Of a stretch of 64,000 nucleotides of DNA, positions 17,735-25,614 are shown piece after piece. Under the pieces are notes generated by a model. The model ran no database searches. It worked only from the letters and a program-made list of their open reading frames with translations, and was not told where the DNA came from. This DNA comes from Agreia bicolorata (GTDB taxonomy: Bacteria; Actinomycetota; Actinomycetes; Actinomycetales; Microbacteriaceae), in NCBI RefSeq assembly GCF_000938265.1, contig NZ_JYFC01000002.1, forward strand, positions 651,654-715,653, read 5' to 3'. Positions within the stretch are counted from its first letter, which is position 1; each line of letters starts with the position of its first letter. Both the position numbers and the translations under genes were made by a program.

Positions 17735-18901
17735 TCAGGCCGAGCACGCTCCGGTGCTCACCGGCGCCGTCAACCCCGACGCCTGCGCGGCCACGGGCGA
17801 GAGCTCCTGCATCGTGAGCGCATAGCCGACATTGCTAACGGTGCTGGCTCGCGCAAAGACCACGCCCGCGACCTGCCCGTCGACAGTGAGGAGCGGACCG
17901 CCTGAGTTGCCCGGCTCGATGTCTGCGGCCAGCGTGTAGGCATCTCGCGTTGTGCCGACCGCACCGTCGGCGATCAGCTGCAGGGGGCCCGCAGCTATGA
18001 CCTCGGCTCCGGCGATCGAGAAGGGTCCGCCGAACGGGTAACCGGCGACGACCGCGGGGCTCCCGGGCTGCAGAGTAGCTGTTAGCGGAAGAGCATCTGC
18101 GGGTAGACCATCGACCGCTATCACGGCGAGATCCGCCGCAGGGTCGAAGTAGACGATGCGACCCGATCGCGGCGATTGGCCGGGAACCTCGACTACAGGC
18201 TCGGAGATTCCCGCCACCACGTGGGCATTCGTGACGACTCTGTCCGTTGCAACCGCGAAACCGCTCCCCGACATGGTGACGCCGCACTCGTATGCCGTTC
18301 CGGTGATGCGCACGATCGATCGGGCTGCAGCGGTGAGGGCGGGGCTGTCGGTGCTGATCGTCGGAATCGACGGAGCCGTTGTCGGCGCCCCCAGCGCGTC
18401 GATGACCCACGGTGCGCCATCCGTGACCGCGGCGGTGCGCAACTGGGCCAGGAAGTTCGTGACCTGAGGGGGAACGATGCCGTCGATGGTTCGCAGGATC
18501 GACGACGACGCGATGGCCTGGGTGAGTGGCGCGACGCCGAGAGTCGAGACACCGGATGCGACGGTCACCACGACGAGCGCGGCTGCGACACCGCTGCCGA
18601 TGAATCCGAGCGCACGGTCGACGAAGCGGAGTTTCGCCTTCGCGACGCCTCGACCGATCGCCCGTCCGATCGTGGCCCCGAGCAGATATCCAGCGGTGAC
18701 CAAGACGAACGCCGTGCCGATCACGCCGGCGATTCGCCACTCGGGCTCAGGAATCCAGGCGACGACGGGCGGGATGGCGAAGTACGCGGCCACGCCCCCG
18801 GCGATCACTCCGGCGAGCCCGAGCAGCGATCTCACGATGCCCAGACGGTACCCAGCCACGGCGCCCGCGATGAGCACGATCACCACGATGACGTCGATCA
18901 C
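17735..18901 (-). CDS. MarP-like membrane serine protease (CvpA plus trypsin domains)
   Basis: 388 residues. Four N-terminal helices (1-135) match the CvpA/colicin V production domain; a trypsin-like periplasmic protease follows. The catalytic triad is visible as His227 (TNAHVV), Asp257 (PAADLAV) and Ser333 (PGNSGGP). Cys206 and a Cys four residues from the end could form the disulfide known in Mycobacterium tuberculosis MarP (Rv3671c), which maintains internal pH in acid by acting on the cell wall. The domain order and triad support orthology; the acid-resistance role is transferred by homology. The start overlaps the stop of the upstream DUF4241 gene by four bases. Confidence 0.9.
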   Translation of the reverse strand: MIDVIVVIVLIAGAVAGYRLGIVRSLLGLAGVIAGGVAAYFAIPPVVAWIPEPEWRIAGVIGTAFVLVTAGYLLGATIGRAIGRGVAKAKLRFVDRALGFIGSGVAAALVVVTVASGVSTLGVAPLTQAIASSSILRTIDGIVPPQVTNFLAQLRTAAVTDGAPWVIDALGAPTTAPSIPTISTDSPALTAAARSIVRITGTAYECGVTMSGSGFAVATDRVVTNAHVVAGISEPVVEVPGQSPRSGRIVYFDPAADLAVIAVDGLPADALPLTATLQPGSPAVVAGYPFGGPFSIAGAEVIAAGPLQLIADGAVGTTRDAYTLAADIEPGNSGGPLLTVDGQVAGVVFARASTVSNVGYALTMQELSPVAAQASGLTAPVSTGACSA

Positions 18902-19605
18902 CGGCGGGCCTCGTCGCTCTCCGCCGGCGGAGTCGTGACCACCTGCAGATCGATGTGCACGCCGGTGAGGCGACCCTCGGCATCCAGGGTCTGAACGACC
19001 GGGTAGACGCCGTCGCCCCAGCCCGAGTGAGCGAGGACGACGTTCTCACCCGCCGTAGCGAGCGGCATCTCGATGTTTGCGGCACCTGGCCGGAGCGGCG
19101 TCTCGGCATCCATGATGTCGAACCACGACCCGGGTTCGCCCGTGTTGAACACCTCGTCGTACCAGTCGTCGCCGTCGCCCGGCATCGACGTCTCGACGGC
19201 AGCGGCGTCGAAGAAAGCGACCGTTCCCGCGTCGACGGCGACCCCGAAGTACGAGCCGTTTTCAGGTGGCCCGTCGGGCCCGTGCACAGGCTCGATGGAG
19301 GCGGCGGGCGCGTCGGAGAGGATCAGCGACAGGTAGGCCTCGCGGAGGTGCGAGCCGTCTTGCTCGCTCGATACGTCTGCGATCGTGACGGCGACCGGGT
19401 AGTCACCCGGCGGAATCTGCACGGTGAGGGGCAGATCGAGGGCGACGAAGGGGTCGGCGGCCCCAAGAGTTCCCGATGGAACGCGCAGAATGCCGAGGTC
19501 ATGCACCGTCAAGACGCCCGGGGAACCCGTGACGAGCGGGGCAGGGCCGGAAGCGAGAGCGAAGAAGTCGGAGAGCTGCACCGAACAATGATGCCAGCAC
19601 GGCAT
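18898..19605 (-). CDS. DUF4241 family protein
   Basis: 235 residues, soluble, rich in beta structure. The recognisable DUF4241 features are YFGVAVDAGTVAFFDA in the middle and SGWGDGVYPV with a closing Asp-rich strand near the C-terminus. The family has no assigned biochemistry. It overlaps the MarP-like gene by an ATGA and so is likely translated with it, which is a more specific context than usual for the family. The listed ATG gives an N-terminus MPCWHHC; an in-frame GTG at 19581 is an equally plausible start. Confidence 0.75.
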   Translation of the reverse strand: MPCWHHCSVQLSDFFALASGPAPLVTGSPGVLTVHDLGILRVPSGTLGAADPFVALDLPLTVQIPPGDYPVAVTIADVSSEQDGSHLREAYLSLILSDAPAASIEPVHGPDGPPENGSYFGVAVDAGTVAFFDAAAVETSMPGDGDDWYDEVFNTGEPGSWFDIMDAETPLRPGAANIEMPLATAGENVVLAHSGWGDGVYPVVQTLDAEGRLTGVHIDLQVVTTPPAESDEARR

Positions 19606-19611
19606 TCGGAT

Positions 19612-20499
19612 TTACTTCGAGATGAGCAGGTCGCTGAGCCCGAAGCCTCCACGAGGCGGCAGCGCCGCGCGGATCTGTTCTGCGGAGAAGTCGAGCCGAG
19701 GGCGGAGATCGTGCGGCAGCTCGGGCGTCGGGGGAGTGGCGACGGACACGCCCTCGGCGAGCATCGTCGCCTGGGCCTTCGCGATCAGGGGAACTTTCAT
19801 GGTCGACTCCGTGAGCTGCGCGATCACCCGAATCGCCCAGACGGGTGCCGGAACGATGAGCACTCGGCGACCGACGAGACGCGCGACACGTCGCACTGCC
19901 TCGCTCAGCAGCAGCTCCTCGTGCCCGGTCACGGCGACCGTCGCGTTCGGCAGGCGCCCCTCGATGGATGCGACGAGCACGTCGACCATCTCGCTCACGG
20001 GAATCGGGCGGATGCTCTTCTCTCGCAGTCCGACAGTAGCGAAGAGCGGCAGCGTCTGAACGGAGTGGCTCAGATGGTCGACGAGATGATCGCCGTGCCC
20101 ATAGATCATTCCGGCTTTCAGTACGGTGAAATCGAGGCCGCACGAGCGGATCATCTCTTCGGCCGCCCATTTCGATTCGTGATACGCCGAACCGCAGTCG
20201 GCACGCGCTCGGAGGAAGCTGAGCATCACGATGCGTGCGACACCGGCGCGCTTGGCGGCCTCGATGACCGCGCGGGTTCCCTCGATGTGCACTTTGTCGT
20301 ACGTCTGATCACCGATCTCGCGGTTGATGCCGGCGCAGTGGGCCACGGCGTCGCATCCGGCGAACGCGGCGGCCAGAGCATCGATATCGGTGATGTCGGT
20401 GCCGGTTCGGCGCGAGACGAGAACGACCTCGTCTGGGGCGAATCGTTCGGCGAGATGGCGGCCGACGAAGCCGGCGCCGCCGGTGATGGCGATCTTCAC
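19612..20499 (-). CDS. NAD(P)-dependent epimerase/dehydratase-like SDR
   Basis: 295 residues of the atypical short-chain dehydrogenase type, closest to the NDUFA9/a5 subgroup. The dinucleotide site is GGAGFVG at the N-terminus; an active-site-like YHESK is near residue 125 (Tyr and Lys). The middle carries the IYGHGDHLVD segment typical of NAD-binding proteins that act on quinone, sugar or isoprenoid substrates. The substrate cannot be inferred. It is 6 bases upstream of the DUF4241 gene and probably in the same transcript, as first gene of the epimerase-DUF4241-MarP set. Confidence 0.85.
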   Translation of the reverse strand: MKIAITGGAGFVGRHLAERFAPDEVVLVSRRTGTDITDIDALAAAFAGCDAVAHCAGINREIGDQTYDKVHIEGTRAVIEAAKRAGVARIVMLSFLRARADCGSAYHESKWAAEEMIRSCGLDFTVLKAGMIYGHGDHLVDHLSHSVQTLPLFATVGLREKSIRPIPVSEMVDVLVASIEGRLPNATVAVTGHEELLLSEAVRRVARLVGRRVLIVPAPVWAIRVIAQLTESTMKVPLIAKAQATMLAEGVSVATPPTPELPHDLRPRLDFSAEQIRAALPPRGGFGLSDLLISK

Positions 20500-20621
20500 A
20501 TGCCTCCTCGCCGCACAATCAGTGCGGAAAAATCTCAGATCCCGACGGCAGCCTGAAAGCTGAACTCAAGGCACTGCTCGCCTGAGCCGGCAACCACCGC
20601 TTTACAAGAGCGGTGAGCAAC

Positions 20622-20649
20622 AAGGGGCAGTCCAATCGGGCTGCCCCTT
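20622..20649 (-). terminator. Rho-independent terminator of the DUF4145 gene
   Basis: Perfect 9-bp arms AAGGGGCAG and CTGCCCCTT with a 10-base loop. On the minus strand the hairpin is followed by TTGTTGCT, eleven bases past the end of the DUF4145 gene. Confidence 0.75.
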
Positions 20650-20659
20650 CCCAGTGGGG

Positions 20660-21358
20660 CTACTGCTTGTTGCTCGGCAGCTTAGATAGCGCGCTCTCCC
20701 GCACTCCGTCCGGTAGCTTCTCGAAGAAGCCACGCACGCGCTTCGGCTTCGTCACGAGCTCATCCACTAGCTCGTTGATGGCCTCGAACATCGCCTCGGC
20801 CAGCTCGGTCCCGCCGTCGTCGAGGTAGATCGCAACGAGCCCATCGGCCTCGTCGTCGACGTGGACGGCCTTGTTCCCGACGTGGCGTAGGACCGTGAGT
20901 AATTCCCATAGCGATGAGCTGACCCGCGACTCCATACGCGCGATTCGTTCGTCGAGTTGTGTCTTGCCGGCTTCGGGGTCGAGGGTGCGGAGAAGGCGTT
21001 CCAGGGTTGCGCGTCCGAGAGCGGCGCCAGCTCGCCGGCTGTGCGGCAACACCTGCCGCGCTTCCTCGTAAAGAACGGCAGCATTCGCTGGCATGTCATT
21101 CGCGGGTGGCGGTATGAGGCTCGCTGACGGGTACATCAGGACATCGTTTCGCCACACGGACATCTGATTGCACGATTCGCACCGGCTCATCGTCCAGTCG
21201 CCGTCGAAGCCCATGGAATGTTGGGTGTCGTAAACATGGTGCGAGGCGCCGAACGCCTTGTAGAAGACTTCCAACCAGGTCTGCGCAGCAAACGCCTCAC
21301 ATCGCGGACAAACGAAGCGGGGTTCGTCTTTTGCAGGAGCATTCCTGTTACCTGTCAT
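20660..21358 (-). CDS. DUF4145 domain protein with N-terminal zinc ribbon
   Basis: 232 residues. Two Cys pairs (CPRC near residue 17 and CESC near 60) form a probable zinc ribbon; the C-terminal half (about 95-215) matches DUF4145, with RRAGAALGRATLERLLR and HVGNKAVH. DUF4145 domains are often found alone or attached to restriction and other defence proteins, but their activity is unknown. Codon use and GC are lower than in flanking housekeeping genes. The next minus-strand gene upstream encodes a small membrane protein 27 bases away, a likely partner. Confidence 0.8.
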   Translation of the reverse strand: MTGNRNAPAKDEPRFVCPRCEAFAAQTWLEVFYKAFGASHHVYDTQHSMGFDGDWTMSRCESCNQMSVWRNDVLMYPSASLIPPPANDMPANAAVLYEEARQVLPHSRRAGAALGRATLERLLRTLDPEAGKTQLDERIARMESRVSSSLWELLTVLRHVGNKAVHVDDEADGLVAIYLDDGGTELAEAMFEAINELVDELVTKPKRVRGFFEKLPDGVRESALSKLPSNKQ

Positions 21359-21385
21359 GGCTCACACCCTAGCGACGAAGATGGC

Positions 21386-21658
21386 TCAGCGACCGACGAA
21401 CAGTGCCACGACAGCGACCATCACCGCGACAACAGATAGGCCAGTCGTCATGACAGTCAGCCAGTACGTGCGCTTCGCCAGCTCCTGGGTCTCAGCTGCC
21501 AGCCTGTTGCTCGCCTCAGTCGCGCGCTCACGAGATCGACGCTCGAGCTCGTCCATGTAGTACGCCGTGCCCACGACAGTGTGCACCGCGTGCCCGTCGT
21601 GCTCGGCGATCAGTTCCTCATCAGTTCGGGCCCGCAACTGCTCAATCGAATAGCTCAT
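21386..21658 (-). CDS. small C-terminally anchored membrane protein
   Basis: 90 residues: a soluble helical part (MSYSIEQLRARTDEELIAEHD, then VVGTAYYMDELERR and a charged coiled-coil-like region) followed by one membrane helix at about 66-88. Proteins of this plan with the VVGTxYYxDEL motif occur scattered in actinobacterial accessory regions; none has a known role. It probably shares a transcript with the DUF4145 gene downstream. Confidence 0.65.
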   Translation of the reverse strand: MSYSIEQLRARTDEELIAEHDGHAVHTVVGTAYYMDELERRSRERATEASNRLAAETQELAKRTYWLTVMTTGLSVVAVMVAVVALFVGR

Positions 21659-21696
21659 GCCAGCACCGTAGCTCTAAGGGGACGGAGAAAAGGGAA

Positions 21697-21725
21697 AGGT
21701 CTGGGAGCACAACACTCCCAGACCT
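21697..21725 (-). terminator. terminator downstream of the tRNA-Arg-like gene
   Basis: Perfect 11-bp stem (AGGTCTGGGAG/CTCCCAGACCT) with a seven-base loop, four bases past the 3' end of the tRNA-like sequence on the minus strand and followed by TTTCCCTTTTC. It suggests that the tRNA locus is or was a real transcription unit. Confidence 0.7.
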
Positions 21726-21728
21726 CCC

Positions 21729-21803
21729 AAACCCCGACAGGATTCGAACCTGCGACCTCCAAGGTGCGAACCAAGGCGCTCTGTCCAGCTGAGCTACGGA
21801 GAG
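21729..21803 (-). tRNA. degenerate tRNA-Arg-like gene (possible anticodon TCG), probably a pseudogene
   Basis: The D arm (GCTC-AGCTGGACA-GAGC) and T arm (GCAGG-TTCGAAT-CCTGT) are intact and the D loop is of arginine type. The anticodon arm is not: the two stem strands are both CCTTG, so they repeat instead of pairing, and the base after the presumed TCG anticodon is C. The outer two acceptor pairs also mismatch (C-T and T-T), leaving five of seven. No CCA is encoded. Either a decaying tRNA or one altered by an integration event. Confidence 0.55.
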
Positions 21804-22315
21804 TCTGTGCGACCAAGTCGCGTCATCAGCCTACTGACGCGACGACTTCAATCGTTCCCCCCCACTTCTGGGCACAGTACGACCTACCGCCGCTTTTGAG
21901 GATTCGCCGAAAGGTACGAGCTCACACCGCCGTCGAACCCCGGAGCATCAGGAGCCATCCCCCCCCGGCCTTCAACGCCGACCGCTTCGCGTTCTGCTGC
22001 TCGCTGCGCGCGCAGGTCTGGGGGGTTCGTTTTTCGGGGTCCGAGAGGCTCCGATCCCTGTAACGGCGGGGATCTGACCCGATCTGAGGAGCCGAAAACA
22101 GGCCTTTTCGACGCCTAAACTGGCAGTTTTTGGCTCTTTTCGGGGCAAGAATAGGCGCCTTATCAGGGATTTCGGGCGTCCAATTGAGAATTCGATCGGC
22201 GGGATCGCCCGACGGTGGCCGTCCGAGTAGGGGCGCTTGACCATTCCGGACGAGCGGGCTCCATGGGACCGGAGAGTGGAGGCGAGTTGCTCTTTCGCGG
22301 GGCAGGGTCGTCTGG
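21804..22315. other. 512-base region without a supported gene
   Basis: Open frames here lack start signals and any recognisable protein. The stretch contains poly-C runs and a lower-GC part around 22080-22180 with TTTT tracts. It separates the tRNA-like gene from an accessory two-gene operon and presumably holds that operon's promoter; I see no clear repeat or attachment site. Confidence 0.5.
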
Positions 22316-23461
22316 TTGCGCTATGTTCAGTGCGTGGATGGGCGCCCGATCTTTGCGAAGATCACACTCTCGGGGGAACGATTCGCCGGCGGCATTTTGC
22401 CTGTCGGTTCCCTCAGCGAGCTGCAGCGTTACCAAGAGGTTGTTCTGCATCTAGCCGAGATCGAATGGCATCGCGAGCACCCGAACCAAGACTTACCCGA
22501 TGACTTCGCTGATGATTTCCAGCTAGTGATCGAGGGCATCAACGATGGAAGTGCGGAGGTGTTGCTCGCGCTCGAGCAGCGCACCGCTTATGTCGAGTAC
22601 CAAGAAGAAGCACGATCGGCGTTCGAAGTCGCGATCTCAGCGGCGTACGGCGACCAACCGATTCCAGAACTCCCCACGGCAGTTGCTGAAGAGGTAGCCG
22701 GTATTGGGTCGACGCTGGCTCCCAATCAACGTCTGTCGTTCTACCCCGCGGACGATTCAATACCCCCGACGGTTGTGACCGTAGAGACACGCGTCCAGGC
22801 CGTCGAGAAGCTGCAGTTGGCCACCTTCTGGGCGACAGAGGACCCCGATACGTCTAACCGTCTTGTGGCGACTCCTGACGTCATCGCCGGACGGATTGTT
22901 GAACTCGATCCCGACAAGCAGAGCTTCCGGTTCAATAGTTTGCAGTTCGGGGAGATGCGCGCTCACTATAAGAATGCCGATCTCACCGCGGACATGCGGG
23001 CGCTTCTGGACTCGACCTCGGAGGCGCCAGTAACGCGCCTCGAGGGCGTCGTTCAGTACAGGAACGGTCAGGCCTGGCGTATCAAAGACACGTTCGCGGT
23101 GGCGAGACTTGAACTTGACGAGCGCTCGTGGACGGGGCGCGTCGCCTCGTTGGCCGGCCTCCGCCCCGGGTGGGGAGACGACAGCAGTTCGCAGGCGATT
23201 TCCTTCGTTGCGCTCGATGCCGCACGCGAGATTATGACGCGCGTAGAGGACTCCAACGGGGTCTTGCCGTCGGTGTTCCCGGTCGAAGAAGGCGGGGTAC
23301 TTCTCGAATGGGCTAACCCCGACGAAGTGAAGAGCATCGAGATTGGCCCGGACGGAGACTTCGAGCTGTTCCACCTGCCACCACGCTCGTTCGATTCCAC
23401 CTACGAAGAGACCACGGACCTCGCCGCGGCGATCAAGTTTGCTCTCGGTGGTACAGAGTGA
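22316..23461 (+). CDS. unrecognised 381-residue protein, first gene of an overlapping pair
   Basis: No known domain is recognised. The protein is acidic and soluble, with no signal peptide. The N-terminal half (to about 130) is helical; residues about 125-260 contain alternating strands with DLTADMRALLD near 220. A C-terminal part (about 290-350) includes LPSVFPVEEGGVLLEW followed by SIEIGPDGDFELF, a strand pair I have the impression recurs in uncharacterised bacterial proteins encoded next to a smaller partner. The TTG start lacks a strong ribosome site; a GTG at 22334 is an alternative. It overlaps the next gene by four bases (GTGA). It sits in a lower-GC accessory region beside tRNA-type sequences, so acquisition by transfer is likely. 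Confidence 0.7.
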   Translation: MRYVQCVDGRPIFAKITLSGERFAGGILPVGSLSELQRYQEVVLHLAEIEWHREHPNQDLPDDFADDFQLVIEGINDGSAEVLLALEQRTAYVEYQEEARSAFEVAISAAYGDQPIPELPTAVAEEVAGIGSTLAPNQRLSFYPADDSIPPTVVTVETRVQAVEKLQLATFWATEDPDTSNRLVATPDVIAGRIVELDPDKQSFRFNSLQFGEMRAHYKNADLTADMRALLDSTSEAPVTRLEGVVQYRNGQAWRIKDTFAVARLELDERSWTGRVASLAGLRPGWGDDSSSQAISFVALDAAREIMTRVEDSNGVLPSVFPVEEGGVLLEWANPDEVKSIEIGPDGDFELFHLPPRSFDSTYEETTDLAAAIKFALGGTE

Positions 23462-23928
23462 AGATCAGGGATGTCGACATAGGCGAAGGACAGTCGCTCT
23501 TGACGGAAGACTTCGATGAGGTGCTCTACCGCCAAATGACCGAGCACGTGTTCGACGTCGACAAGAGAGTGCCGGCCAGTCATGCATTCGGGCCATCGAC
23601 AGCTGACCATGGAATGCCTTCCTACTCGCGCTCGACTTTGATCAGCGCCCAGGATGCTCGAAATTGGCACACGTCGTCGGCAAAGTCGCCGTCATTCGGT
23701 GTTTTTGGTGTCTCGACCGGCGAGGTTATCGAGGCCGGCACGGTGGCCTTAGACGACTCGGAGTCGCCGGATCAAAGCGGAGACGTGAAAGCTCCGGCTC
23801 ACTGCTTCGTTGACTACCGCGGCCTAGCCAAGCCCGATATAAAGCTGGTCCGTGCGGTCCTTCTTCGGCACGCACTGTCCCGCCGGGAGATCCCGACAGT
23901 GCACCAGGACGAGGTGACCCTCATCTAA
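23458..23928 (+). CDS. unrecognised 156-residue partner protein
   Basis: Starts at a GTG inside the stop of the preceding gene, so the two proteins are made together. The sequence has an N-terminal helix with VLYRQMTEHVF, then SHAFGPSTADHGMPSYSR and SFGVFGVSTGEVIEAG, and ends with a basic helix and HQDEVTLI. The pattern of a conserved phenylalanine-proline core and a FGV-GVSTGE strand appears, from memory, in small uncharacterised proteins that travel with the type of protein encoded upstream. No nuclease, toxin or DNA-binding motif is visible. Function unknown; a toxin-antidote, defence or metabolic pair are all possible. Confidence 0.7.
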   Translation: MKIRDVDIGEGQSLLTEDFDEVLYRQMTEHVFDVDKRVPASHAFGPSTADHGMPSYSRSTLISAQDARNWHTSSAKSPSFGVFGVSTGEVIEAGTVALDDSESPDQSGDVKAPAHCFVDYRGLAKPDIKLVRAVLLRHALSRREIPTVHQDEVTLI

Positions 23929-23972
23929 GTGCTGCCGTGGCTGGTATGCACGTTTGCGGTCGACTGGTCGAG

Positions 23973-24263
23973 CTACGGTCGCCGCTTGCTTACGAGGATA
24001 CGGATTCCTTCGTCGAGCGTCCGGACTGTTGCGCCCAACGCGACGCCAATCGCAAAGGGTTCGAACGCGTACATCAGGCCGCCCGAGGCATCGATGAGCC
24101 CGAAGAGGTGTCCGTCGGGTGCCTGGACGGCGTACCAACGGCCGGTGGGGATAGGTCGTCCCTCGACAGAGTCTGATTGCCATCGCGAAATGATGACGGG
24201 CGTACCCTCGATATCTACCGGTCCGTAATTACCGACCTGATCGACCTGCTCGATTGTTGGCAT
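23973..24263 (-). CDS. 96-residue protein of unknown function
   Basis: Start chosen at the ATG at 24263, which has AAAGGG six bases upstream; the frame extends further upstream without a better signal. The protein is mostly beta: PVIISRWQSDSVEGRPIPTG, GRWYAVQAPDGHLFGLIDASGGLMYAFEPF and a C-terminal basic tail. It is convergent with the two-gene operon and ends 44 bases from it. No family recognised. Confidence 0.55.
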   Translation of the reverse strand: MPTIEQVDQVGNYGPVDIEGTPVIISRWQSDSVEGRPIPTGRWYAVQAPDGHLFGLIDASGGLMYAFEPFAIGVALGATVRTLDEGIRILVSKRRP

Positions 24264-24385
24264 GCTCGCCCTTTCGTGGAATGACTCAGCAACTTTCTCA
24301 GGGCCAACACCTTGGCGCAGGCCCCAGAAGTAGTGACAACGCGCGCGAATCGAGCGCCCTGCCCTGCTAGGCGTAATTATCATGC

Positions 24386-24631
24386 ATGTATGACGGAATC
24401 CCGAAGTTCCTCAACATCAGAGCCTCAGCTAGGCGGGTGCAGCGAACCCGGCACACGATCTACCGGTGGGTGGCTGAGGGGATGCCGCATCAGGTCGACG
24501 GCGGCCGCATGTACATCCTCGAGGAGGATCTGCTCTCGTGGTGGCGCAGCAAGATGATCGCGCAACGACAGAGCAGGTTCGTAGCAGGCGGCCACAGAGT
24601 GCGTACGGCATCTCTGGAGGGGCCAGCCTGA
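24386..24631 (+). CDS. small excisionase-like helix-turn-helix protein
   Basis: 81 residues. The N-terminal 55 match the HTH_17/MerR-like excisionase fold: a helix-turn-helix (ASARRVQRTRHTIYRWVAEGM), a wing with DGGRMYI and a closing helix (LEEDLLSWW). Such proteins act as excisionases of integrative elements or as small repressors. No integrase is present in this window. It lies just before tRNA-Lys, a typical attachment gene, and this context favours a remnant of a mobile element. No ribosome site precedes the ATG. Confidence 0.65.
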   Translation: MYDGIPKFLNIRASARRVQRTRHTIYRWVAEGMPHQVDGGRMYILEEDLLSWWRSKMIAQRQSRFVAGGHRVRTASLEGPA

Positions 24632-24703
24632 ATGATTCCGCGGGGTTTGTGCGGGGATGAATAGAGCGCTATCCGGAAGATCGCCGGAAATTGGTGGATA
24701 CGG

Positions 24704-24776
24704 TGGGCCCCGCGGGGCTCGAACCCGCGACCCGCGGATTAAAAGTCCGATGCTCTACCAACTGAGCTAGAGGCCC
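24704..24776 (-). tRNA. tRNA-Lys (anticodon TTT)
   Basis: All four arms pair: acceptor GGGCCTC with GGGGCCC, D arm GCTC-GAGC, anticodon stem TCGGA-TCCGC with loop CTTTTAA giving anticodon TTT, and T arm GCGGG-CCCGC-type pairs around TTCGAGC. 73 bases, followed by CC. It marks the right border of the accessory stretch. Confidence 0.93.
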
Positions 24777-24833
24777 GCAGCCACTAATCTAGCGTGTCTT
24801 TGCGCTCGGATCGAACCGAGGCAGGATGGACGC

Positions 24834-25463
24834 ATGACAAGCGAGCATCGCAAACCCGCCCTCTTCGGCGGATCGGAGTTCGAGGCCTTCAAGGGCGGCG
24901 AGGATCCCGCCCAGATCTCGCGCCTCGCCCACGACACCGCCAGTGCGCTGCTGGGCCGGGTTCGCGCCGATCCAGACCCTGGCGTCATCGACAGGCTCAT
25001 TGAGTACACCGACCTGCACGGCATCGACGCCATCGCCGAACTCTGGTCGCGGGCATCGTCGCACAGTCTTCCCGGCGCCCTCTGGCGCATCTATCTGCTG
25101 CGCGCACTGATCCGTCAGGATCCCGAGCAGTCGAGCTATCTGTTCCAGAAGGGCAGTGAGCTCAGCATCACCATCGATCCGGTGGTCGCCGGCGCGACCT
25201 CGCCGACGGGGCCGAAGGAGATCACCGACCTTGCCGACCAGATCCTGCGCGGCATCTTCGACGGCGACTTCGCTGTGGCGCTCGAGAGAGCTGCCGCGTT
25301 CTGCCGCATCATGTCGCTCGGAACGGCCGCCGAGGCCGACGATACCGAATCGGATTCGGCGGAGCGCGCATCCGAATTCACTGTGCGGGCCAACCGCTTC
25401 GCGGAGACCGCCTCGGAGTTCGCTATCTGCGCAAAGTTGTGGAGAACGGACAGCCTCGACTGA
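24834..25463 (+). CDS. conserved actinobacterial protein of unknown function
   Basis: 209 residues, soluble and largely helical. Recognisable blocks are ARLAHDTASALLGRVR-type helix (residues about 28-45), LWSRASSHSLPGALWRIYLLRALI (60-85) and DPVVAGATSPTGPKEITDLADQILRGIFDGDFAVALERAAAFC, split here by variable loops. The family is widespread in actinobacteria with no assigned role and is sometimes mislabelled as RNA polymerase-related. A CAGGAT -10-like box six bases before the ATG and TTGCGC sixteen bases further up suggest a leaderless transcript. Confidence 0.7.
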   Translation: MTSEHRKPALFGGSEFEAFKGGEDPAQISRLAHDTASALLGRVRADPDPGVIDRLIEYTDLHGIDAIAELWSRASSHSLPGALWRIYLLRALIRQDPEQSSYLFQKGSELSITIDPVVAGATSPTGPKEITDLADQILRGIFDGDFAVALERAAAFCRIMSLGTAAEADDTESDSAERASEFTVRANRFAETASEFAICAKLWRTDSLD

Positions 25464-25614
25464 AGTCGGGTAAAGTCGTATCTCGCCGGGCCGCGGTAAC
25501 CCCGGGCTCCAATTTCCGCCGTTACGAACGGCCTTCCGCCGAGAGGCGTTCCGCGGCCTGGCACTAATTCTGACCGAGAGCCTCGAGGCCGAGTCACCAG
25601 GCAGGCACACCGTC

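Noticed and set aside
21581..22063. 160-codon plus-strand frame across the tRNA-like gene
   Set aside because: It reads through the tRNA and poly-C runs, has no start signal and no recognisable protein.
24704..24776. tRNA-Lys 3' end as an attachment site of the neighbouring island
   Set aside because: I found no second copy of its 3' end near 20.6-22 kb, so no att pair can be claimed.
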